IMG/VR virus record: IMGVR_UViG_3300028829_006090
Span: 1-64,000 of that record
Source of the DNA: a virus
Direction: 5' to 3' (one strand)
Length of the DNA stretch: 64,000 nucleotides
Positions 57,386 through 64,000 of this stretch are shown here, one piece after another. The first letter of the stretch is position 1. Each line of letters starts with the position of its first letter. The notes below the pieces were generated by a model. The model ran no database searches. It worked only from the letters and a program-made list of their open reading frames with translations, and was not told the DNA's origin. The position numbers and the translations under genes were made by a program.

Positions 57386-59661
57386 TTATAGGGAGATGGT
57401 GGAGCATATAGCAGGGTCGGGGCGGTGGCGTCAAGCGTGATACCTGTGTTTCTCCGTATATACGGAGCATCTACAAACCCGCGTACGAACGAAGTGTCGC
57501 CTGCGTTCAGAGTCTTCCCTATAGATATAGTGTTCGCCGATGGTAGGATGCTTCCGGCGAATGCCCTAGAGCCCAGCACGGTGCCGTCCAGGCTGAACTG
57601 CATGACGTTCCCCACCCTGTTCCATTCTAGCCAGTACCACGTGTCGTTATTTATAGTAGGAGTCCCACCACATCCCCAGTACCCTCCGTCCGGTCCCAGT
57701 CCTGCCATCCCCGCCTCAGTCCATGCCGAATATAGTGTTTTACCTCCGCTTGCTGCCCAGCCGGCAGGCTCGAAGGATATCACCCAGCACTCCCCGTTAG
57801 CGGAACCCCAGTTCGCAAAAATGTTCTGGTTTTGGGTATTATCTGTAGTACGCCATGCTATCCCTATCTCGAAGTTTTCTGTGCCGAAGTTGAAGCACGA
57901 GTGATAGTCTGCGGTAGCTAGGTCGGCACTAGTGTGCCTAGGGTCGTCGTACGTATTTCCCCAGTTCGGGAACGCGCCGGCAGTCATTGCGCCGTTGCCT
58001 CTTGTATTTATAGTCACATAGCTGCCTGCTGCGAAGCCTGTTATGCTGTCGGTGCCTATGTACGCCTGGGCGTTCGATACAGACGGTGTGCCTAGGGTAA
58101 GAGTTTGGTGCTGCTCTGTAGCATCTACCGCCGACCCTCCGTCTACATTAAGCGCAAGCAGAACCTCGCAGCACATGTCTGCGCAGCAGTCGCAGTCATC
58201 GTACGACACTAGGGGAGTACTTACTGTATCTGGGGCCACGTCCGTCGTGTACTCTACGAAGGAATAGCACTCTGAGCTGGACTGGAGTATAGAAGTAATG
58301 CCTGTTATTCCACCGGCATCCGACTCTTCGAATACATACTCGCCTCCTATTCCATCGCAGTCCTCGAACCTCATGCTTAGCGTAGTAGTATCACAAGTGG
58401 AGCAAAACTCGAACTCGTAGTCTATACTAGCGGCAGTAGTGGCAGCGGCTACGTATTGATCAAACTCATAGCATACGCCGTCAATGCGTACGACCTCTGA
58501 GGTAGTGGTAGCGTCTGAGACAATCTGAGAGGAGGCCGGGTTATCGCACCTGACGTACTGTCGGTTATTGCCTGCACATGTCGCGCAATCAGCAAACTCG
58601 GCATCTATATCTACGCCCGTATGCGTGACAGGATCCGTGGTAGTGCTGATGAAGTCATAGCACACTCCTCCTATCTTTATAGTCTGGGAACTTGTGTACT
58701 GGCTAGAAATAACCACCGCAGACGATCCGAGTATGCACTCCTCGTATAGCCTATATGTCTCACAAGCTCCACACGATGTGTGCGACGCATCAGGAGCCGC
58801 GTTGGTAGACGCGTCTTCTGTGAACTCGAAGAACTCGTAACACCCGCTGTTGATCTCTATTACAGAGTCTGTGGCCGGCACCTGGTTCTCAGGTATAATG
58901 ACCTCGGCAACCCCGTCTACGCAAGACTTATACCTAGCCTGGATGCTAGTAGCAGCGCAGTCGGCGCAATCCGTGTAGTTCGAATAATCGATAGAGGTAT
59001 GTGTCGTAGCAGCCAGTGTTGAGGATGTGGACGAGTAGCACACTTCATCAACTCGTACGATAACTTGTCCCGGAGCTACGCTTTCCCGGATAACTAAGCT
59101 GGGGGCGGCAGCCGCACAATCTACGTACTCAATGGCGGAGAATGTGCTAGCGCATGACTCGCAAGTTACGAACTCGTTATCCACTGCAAACACGTCCGCC
59201 GCGGTCTCTACATACTCTGTAGACGAGTAGCATTTACCGCTGACCTCGACAATAGCTGCGACAGTTACCGCGTCGTCTATGTAGATAATGTCCGACGGAT
59301 CTGCGCAGTTGGTATACCGTATGTTTAGGTCTATATCAGAGCAGTCCTGGCAGGTGTCGAACTCGTAGTCGAACTCTGTGTCGGTGATAGCGTCTTGGGT
59401 AGCGCCTACTCGCTCGTAACAGGCTCCGTCAATCTGGATAATTTGGGCATCTCCGGCTACAACCGGACTTAGTACTACAGGCATCTCAGGACCCCCGCAG
59501 TCTGTGTACTTTACGTTCGCTTCCCTGGCCGAAGAACTCCCCGGGCACTCCACAAACAGGACCTCGGAACATACCGTAAACCCCTCCCCATCGCACCGCA
59601 GCTCGCATCCCAAGGGGCGCTCTCTTACGGTGACATTTTCTATTCTGTGCTGGGAAGACAT
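57382..59661 (-). CDS. seven-module Cys repeat protein with LamG-like head, 759 aa
   Basis: From about residue 45 to 500 the protein consists of seven tandem modules of about 60 residues. Each has the order YxxC, a short beta segment, IDGxCYxF or a variant, a Thr/Asp-rich stretch and a closing CxxC (for example IKIGGVCYDF ... FADCATC). The last 250 residues form a LamG/jelly-roll-type domain (FEIGIAWRTTDNTQNQNIFA, YWLEWNRVGNVMQFSLDG). This looks like a stalk of disulphide- or metal-stabilised beads carrying a binding head. A fibre or spike is the likely role. Confidence 0.75.
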   Translation of the reverse strand: MSSQHRIENVTVRERPLGCELRCDGEGFTVCSEVLFVECPGSSSAREANVKYTDCGGPEMPVVLSPVVAGDAQIIQIDGACYERVGATQDAITDTEFDYEFDTCQDCSDIDLNIRYTNCADPSDIIYIDDAVTVAAIVEVSGKCYSSTEYVETAADVFAVDNEFVTCESCASTFSAIEYVDCAAAAPSLVIRESVAPGQVIVRVDEVCYSSTSSTLAATTHTSIDYSNYTDCADCAATSIQARYKSCVDGVAEVIIPENQVPATDSVIEINSGCYEFFEFTEDASTNAAPDASHTSCGACETYRLYEECILGSSAVVISSQYTSSQTIKIGGVCYDFISTTTDPVTHTGVDIDAEFADCATCAGNNRQYVRCDNPASSQIVSDATTTSEVVRIDGVCYEFDQYVAAATTAASIDYEFEFCSTCDTTTLSMRFEDCDGIGGEYVFEESDAGGITGITSILQSSSECYSFVEYTTDVAPDTVSTPLVSYDDCDCCADMCCEVLLALNVDGGSAVDATEQHQTLTLGTPSVSNAQAYIGTDSITGFAAGSYVTINTRGNGAMTAGAFPNWGNTYDDPRHTSADLATADYHSCFNFGTENFEIGIAWRTTDNTQNQNIFANWGSANGECWVISFEPAGWAASGGKTLYSAWTEAGMAGLGPDGGYWGCGGTPTINNDTWYWLEWNRVGNVMQFSLDGTVLGSRAFAGSILPSANTISIGKTLNAGDTSFVRGFVDAPYIRRNTGITLDATAPTLLYAPPSPYK

Positions 59662-59692
59662 AAATCATGACGCCTCTAAAGTAGTGCTATAT

Positions 59693-61216
59693 CTATACTG
59701 TACAACAGTACGCTACGGCGGCTTCGTACGCCATAGCGCCTTCGTCGAATACTGTATAGCATGTAAAATAATCCACCGTGTTTGGGTCGTCCTCGCAGTT
59801 GGCAGGCGCATCTGTATTTAGCGCTTGGTCTAGAGCAGCTTGTGCAGCATCCTCTGCGGTTGCTCCGTACGCCACTGAAATGAACTGAGTTGATCCCGGG
59901 TAATCCGCGCACATTAGAGCCTCGGTGGGACAGGCAGGGGAACATGCGTCCCCCGCTTTCCCCATAGCCGTTGCCGCAGCATCGCAAGTTTCCTCGCACC
60001 AGGGCGCAGGATCGTCCTGAGCAACAATAGGTGTGAAGTCCTCTAAGTATGTAGGAGGAGTTCCCGAGACTATAGTTGCCCATACCGGCTGCTCTTGGTA
60101 ATCTCTGTTTACATCCAAGTCCTCCGGAGGCAGCGGAGGCAGATTTCCGGGTATTACTACGGACTCTGATCGAGGAGGCTTTACGTTCCACTGGAGTCCG
60201 GAGATTACACCATCGTGCACGACTATGTTGGCATAGTATACATAAAGTCTCCCATCCTCGTAGCATTGGATATCTACCACAACCGGGATAATCCCTAGCG
60301 GCTCTTCTCTGCTCACTTCGTCAGATTCGTAAGGATTTCTCGGTGTACGGACAGACTCGTCTTGGTTGATATCTATATTAGTAGTCAGACTGTTCGGGGA
60401 CGGCCAGCGAGGAAAATGCAGCTCTCTATTTACAAACTCATCGGCACTAGAAGACCACCCGCAGTCGTCTTTTAGGCAGCAGCTCTTGGGATATCCTGCA
60501 ACCAGTTGGAAGCTCTGGTCGGTATCGTCTGCTCTATAGACATCCCGTACCTCTGGCTTCTCCCTACGAGTTAGCCTAATCTCGCCATTTACTATCTCCG
60601 CCTCTATGTGATCGGGCAGATCGTCTGGTTGCGGACAGCATCCTGTATCTAATGGAGGGCCGTCTGGGTTGAACTCCCGGACTGTTAGAGTTTCTCCGCC
60701 GGAAACTACCGTTGTGCCGTCTCCGCCTCCAAACGAGAAGAACGGGATAGTGTCTATAGATGGAAAGCGAGGCCGTCCGATAGATAGTGAGTTGGACTCT
60801 ACGCCCTCTCCGGGACAGTAGCAGGTATCCTCCAGTACATCGGTCTGCAGGGCGCCGCTGATGTTGCCGGTAAGGGACCATAGGTCTGGATATTCTAGAG
60901 ATGTGGGAGGTACAGGGCAGTCAGGGTCTAGAGGTGTGTAGGGATTGGTAAGAGAATCCCACCTGCTGTCGTACCCCCCTGTGTCTATCTCCACGTCTGG
61001 GGCATAGGATCCCGGCAGCCGCGCATAGTTATTGGCATTGTTCAGAGCAAATGTGTCGCACCCTGTAGTGGGAGTGACTGCTACGGAGTCTGTCGCCTCG
61101 CATACCGCGCATCCTCGAGCGGGCCCAGACCCTTCTGTCCCGTCCGGACATGCGCCGAAGTCCCGATACACGGCCCCTCGCCTAGTACTCGTATAAGATG
61201 TAAAAAGGCGTCTCAC
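59693..61216 (-). CDS. Cys-rich virion-cluster protein, 507 aa
   Basis: It starts with GTG at 61216 close to the stop of the upstream gene. The sequence is rich in Cys (CPDGTEGSGPARGCAVCEAT, CYCPGEG, CCPQPDDL, CCLKDDC) and Pro, with beta-type segments, and ends with FISVAYGATAEDAAQAALDQ and CC near the C-terminus. The last 90 residues resemble a small secreted-protein type domain that I cannot name. It probably belongs to the same surface structure as its neighbours. Confidence 0.65.
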   Translation of the reverse strand: MRRLFTSYTSTRRGAVYRDFGACPDGTEGSGPARGCAVCEATDSVAVTPTTGCDTFALNNANNYARLPGSYAPDVEIDTGGYDSRWDSLTNPYTPLDPDCPVPPTSLEYPDLWSLTGNISGALQTDVLEDTCYCPGEGVESNSLSIGRPRFPSIDTIPFFSFGGGDGTTVVSGGETLTVREFNPDGPPLDTGCCPQPDDLPDHIEAEIVNGEIRLTRREKPEVRDVYRADDTDQSFQLVAGYPKSCCLKDDCGWSSSADEFVNRELHFPRWPSPNSLTTNIDINQDESVRTPRNPYESDEVSREEPLGIIPVVVDIQCYEDGRLYVYYANIVVHDGVISGLQWNVKPPRSESVVIPGNLPPLPPEDLDVNRDYQEQPVWATIVSGTPPTYLEDFTPIVAQDDPAPWCEETCDAAATAMGKAGDACSPACPTEALMCADYPGSTQFISVAYGATAEDAAQAALDQALNTDAPANCEDDPNTVDYFTCYTVFDEGAMAYEAAVAYCCTV

Positions 61217-61217
61217 G

Positions 61218-62039
61218 TTAGCGTACCAAGATCTCCAATTTCCCTTCAGATCTTTGTAACCCTAATGCCGCTGACGTATCGACATCTATGTCTCCATTAG
61301 TCGGAAGCAGTCCATTTATCGTAAAGACTGGCTCGGCTGAGTAGGATGAGGAAGACGATCCGTCCCCATAGTCTACCGGGCACGGATCTTCGTAAGAGAT
61401 GTCTCCTTCGTCTGTGAATCCAAGACCGTTTCCTACTCCTACGGAGAGGGTGAGGACGTCGGATGAATAGGATACTGCGGCGTTATATCCGTCTGCCCAA
61501 TCCATGCTAGACTCTCCACCTACACTTAGTGTAAGGATCTCTTCCTCGGGGTCGTCGGCGCAGGCGGGAGAGTTTAAGAAAGACAGGGATTGGACGTGCT
61601 CTGTATACCACTGTGCCCGGCAGGGCTCTACCTGTATGTAGCACGTTCCCGATCCGGCGTTAATGATATCCGCGGAGGAGAAGACAAGTACTCCGGTAGC
61701 GTCCCCGGGGCCGGAGCTAGACACTGATCCTATATCGGAAACTGTCCCCACCTGATTAGGTACATCGAATGTAATGAACCAGGACTGGCCTGACGAGTTC
61801 ATAGCCTCGAACACAAGCTCTGTGGTAGTGGCTCCTGCTGAGTATGAGATAAGGTGAACCGTCGGAGCGCGCCCGGTAGAGACTGCCGGGGCCGCCGAGG
61901 AGGACGGCATAAGTACATCAGCATCTCCCTGAACTACAAAGAAGACGTCCAGAATGCCGGACGTGATAGTAGCGTTTGCGGCTGACAGGGTAGGGACAAA
62001 TGGATAATCCTGCTGGGCAGATACGTGGCGCGTGCTCAT
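61218..62039 (-). CDS. tail/fibre-like structural protein, YPF family member 1, 273 aa
   Basis: The N-terminus QQDYPFVPTLSAANATITSG matches a motif (YPF/YPL near residue 12-20) shared with the next two genes. The C-terminus has FTINGLLPTNGDIDVDTSAA, like the ING-x-P-x-x-G-x-I segments of phage fibre proteins. The middle is beta-rich. It is coupled by ATGA to the next gene upstream. Confidence 0.65.
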   Translation of the reverse strand: MSTRHVSAQQDYPFVPTLSAANATITSGILDVFFVVQGDADVLMPSSSAAPAVSTGRAPTVHLISYSAGATTTELVFEAMNSSGQSWFITFDVPNQVGTVSDIGSVSSSGPGDATGVLVFSSADIINAGSGTCYIQVEPCRAQWYTEHVQSLSFLNSPACADDPEEEILTLSVGGESSMDWADGYNAAVSYSSDVLTLSVGVGNGLGFTDEGDISYEDPCPVDYGDGSSSSSYSAEPVFTINGLLPTNGDIDVDTSAALGLQRSEGKLEILVR

Positions 62040-62749
62040 ACTGTGTCGTCCTTAGCTTGCGTGAACTTGAGAGATCCTTCCTCTACCGATATACGTAAAT
62101 TGGCTCTAGGATGATTCTCCAGCCATATAGAGGAGTTGGATACTCCGTTTATGCTTCTAACCGGGATCGCATCCGACACAGCAGGGTCAGTTCCTAATAC
62201 ATCAAGCCGCAGGCTGCCGGCCTCTGTAAGGGCGAATCGGCAGCCGGTTCGCGCTACTACTCGGACGTCTCCGTATATGGCCCGGCCGTTGGCAACAACG
62301 TATCGTACATACGGAGCCTTGCTGACATGGCACAGATCTACCAGAAATACGGCCACCTTGCTGAACACTCGGACTACTGTACCTGTGACTGATCCTATAA
62401 ATCGGGCAACTCCTTCTGGATTAAAAAGTAGGTGACCTACTGGGATACCTACAGAATTTTGTACCTCGACGTCTGTAGTATCGTAGTCTATAACACATGT
62501 TCCGATCTCCTGACCTCCGTCATCGGATATATGCATCCGCACCTGTGGCCGGTCCCCGTGTGTGCCGTCTACCTTCGAGACCTTAAGAGGCAGGGAAAAG
62601 TCTCCCTTCAGATAGAACGCCGCATCTATGAGAAGATCCGTGCCTATATCGACGGCGCCGTCCCGCAGGAGGGAATTCTCGTCGAACGGATAGCTGTGCT
62701 TGACTACCTCGTCCCTAAAGTTTTGATTGGTGATCGCGTATGCCGGCAT
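62036..62749 (-). CDS. tail/fibre-like structural protein, YPF family member 2, 237 aa
   Basis: VVKHSYPFDENSLLRDGAVD at the N-terminus and RSINGVSNSSIWLENHPRAN near the C-terminus match the pattern of the genes on either side. The rest is beta-rich with no Cys clusters. It is probably a virion subunit made by gene duplication. TAG of the upstream gene abuts its ATG. Confidence 0.65.
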   Translation of the reverse strand: MPAYAITNQNFRDEVVKHSYPFDENSLLRDGAVDIGTDLLIDAAFYLKGDFSLPLKVSKVDGTHGDRPQVRMHISDDGGQEIGTCVIDYDTTDVEVQNSVGIPVGHLLFNPEGVARFIGSVTGTVVRVFSKVAVFLVDLCHVSKAPYVRYVVANGRAIYGDVRVVARTGCRFALTEAGSLRLDVLGTDPAVSDAIPVRSINGVSNSSIWLENHPRANLRISVEEGSLKFTQAKDDTV

Positions 62750-63661
62750 CTAGACGTCCTCCGGAACTGTATATAGGGATCCTATGGCCCTACCTGCAGT
62801 GATGTCGATTAGCGGGATATTCACAATGTCGGTAGGCCCTACGAAATAGTCTTCCTCGATCTCTATAGGTACGGTAGAAGAGGAGGTAACCGGCGCACAG
62901 TCGTCGCCTTCCTCATATGTCCTGGGCTGGAAGACGTCTAGAGGAAGTTCCTCATAATCTCCCCCACCCTCGTCCCCTCTTGGAATGATAAGCTCTCCGA
63001 AGTCTCCGCAATCCTGTACCTTGCCAACTATGTCTATGTCTATATTGCCTAGTTCATCCGGCGTAGCTCCGCCTACAGAGAATATGTATCTCTCCGTATC
63101 TGCGACAGCGCCTCCTGTCTGTCCGGACTTCAAGGCAATTAGCTGATCTTGGCTGAGGACCTCGTCCGCTCTATCTAGATATACCGTATCCCCTTCGACT
63201 GTTACCGACAGGAAGTCCGTATTGCTGGCAAACTGCAAAACGTCTGCCAGGTCCTGGTCGAAGGAGTTAGTAGTTAGTTGGATAGGTATGCCGGACTGCT
63301 TCAGAGATACAATGGTCTCTGGGTCCAAGTCTATCTCCACATCCCCTATATAGAACGCGTCGCGAACTCCGGACCCTAGCACTACCCAGCCTGTCCCTAC
63401 TACTTCCATCTCCATCGGATATACTCGTGCAGGCTCGGCCGCCACCTGCATGAGATGAGCAATCGGCAGGCCTGAGGTACGGTCCTCTATGGCGATAAAT
63501 ACAAAGCTCGACGTCACCCGCACGCACACTACTACTGGGTCGTATGCTTCGGGAACATTGAGAGACAGGTCCAGGAGGATGTCGTTGGGGACACCTAGTT
63601 CGTGGAAGTCGCTGAGCGGATACTTTATGTCCGCGTTATTGGAGTAGAGTAGGGGAGTCAT
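62750..63661 (-). CDS. tail/fibre-like structural protein, YPF family member 3, 303 aa
   Basis: NADIKYPLSDFHELGVPNDI, then LLDLSLNVPEAYDPVVVCVR, gives the family N-terminus. FSVGGATPDELGNIDIDIVG is the fibre-like segment. An acidic Gly/Asp-rich tail follows. ATGA coupling links it to the partial gene at the right edge. It is likely part of the same virion sub-structure. Confidence 0.65.
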   Translation of the reverse strand: MTPLLYSNNADIKYPLSDFHELGVPNDILLDLSLNVPEAYDPVVVCVRVTSSFVFIAIEDRTSGLPIAHLMQVAAEPARVYPMEMEVVGTGWVVLGSGVRDAFYIGDVEIDLDPETIVSLKQSGIPIQLTTNSFDQDLADVLQFASNTDFLSVTVEGDTVYLDRADEVLSQDQLIALKSGQTGGAVADTERYIFSVGGATPDELGNIDIDIVGKVQDCGDFGELIIPRGDEGGGDYEELPLDVFQPRTYEEGDDCAPVTSSSTVPIEIEEDYFVGPTDIVNIPLIDITAGRAIGSLYTVPEDV

Positions 63662-64000
63662 GCGGAGGATGCCGGTTCTGGGGGACGGAAGTAGACAGCA
63701 GTGTCTCGGGATACAGGATTATCCGGCCCAGCAGGTCCGAGATGCGTATGAGATACGGTAAGGTCTATATCTACCCGGTATGAGTAGATAGGATCGTTTG
63801 TCAAGAGCGTTCCCAGCAATACGACCGCGAAGTCTGCATACATCTCCGCTCCTGTAGTGATATCTCCTCCCGATATCATCTCTACCTGAACTTGGCTTGC
63901 GCTCGGGAAGGTAACTCCGAGACCTCCGATATCTGCAGAGCACCGCTCTTGCCGGACGAGCGGTATGACGTCTGTGATGGAGTCGGAAATGCCGGCCCAG
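63658..64000 (-). CDS. hypothetical virion-cluster protein (partial, runs off right edge)
   Basis: The frame is open from the right edge to the TGA at 63658 and reads ISDSITDVIPLVRQERCSAD before QVQVEMISGGDITTGAEMYA. It has beta-like segments (IYSYRVDIDLTVSHTHLGPA) and no known motif. The true start lies outside the window; an internal ATG at 63879 is unlikely to be the start because the upstream codons have the same character. Confidence 0.7.
   Translation of the reverse strand, partial: WAGISDSITDVIPLVRQERCSADIGGLGVTFPSASQVQVEMISGGDITTGAEMYADFAVVLLGTLLTNDPIYSYRVDIDLTVSHTHLGPAGPDNPVSRDTAVYFRPPEPASSA

Noticed and set aside
1-64000. Integrase, att site or other signs of lysogeny
   Set aside because: No recombinase, excisionase or duplicated tRNA end was found; the HTH protein alone is not enough.

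Overview
The window is part of the genome of a tailed double-stranded DNA bacteriophage (Caudoviricetes), and both ends cut through genes. The evidence is a large terminase subunit, a phage-type replication set (family A DNA polymerase, TOPRIM primase, DnaB-like helicase, RecA-like recombinase, SbcC/SbcD pair, RuvC-like nuclease), tRNA genes, and long blocks of small co-directional genes coupled by ATGA or TAATG overlaps. Base composition looks close to half G+C by eye. No rRNA, integrase, insertion sequence or CRISPR array was seen. The host cannot be named from the sequence.

Layout. Positions 1-13100 are a leftward block of about 35 small genes, mostly unknown and often with zinc-ribbon cysteines. 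It is broken by a tRNA cluster (2.7-3.0 kb) and also holds a GHKL ATPase with zincin motifs, an HTH regulator and a C5-methyltransferase-like gene. A lone rightward gene (13.2-13.9 kb) faces a terminator. From 14 to 24.8 kb are leftward accessory and regulatory genes: GP88-like, DUF932-like, a duplicated winged-helix protein, a RuvC-like nuclease and a degenerate exonuclease-like protein. From 24.8 to 40.3 kb is the replication/recombination operon, which appears to start at a promoter near 40.3 kb. At about 40.9 kb a good sigma70-type promoter starts the rightward terL operon (41-43.7 kb). From 43.7 kb to the right edge the genes are leftward again and look like virion genes.

The most unusual part is 46.6-59.7 kb. 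Several adjacent proteins share a small Cys module (IDGxCY ... CxxC). Three begin with a near-identical copy of it, apparently a common anchor, followed by different payloads: a 75-unit array of two hexapeptides plus a LamG-like domain, a matrixin-type metalloprotease, and a Ser-rich tail. One protein carries seven tandem modules plus a LamG-like domain. A neighbour carries tandem Hint (intein-like) domains. The whole resembles a modular surface-display system built on the virion.

Two further genome-wide signals stand out. A palindromic motif, TAGCATACGTATGCTA, occurs in four intergenic sites, each 20-48 nt upstream of a leftward gene, and is a candidate operator or promoter element. A three-copy gene family with four-residue Ala-rich repeats (1-447, 20.9-21.5 kb, 39.2-39.7 kb) is spaced about 20 kb apart.
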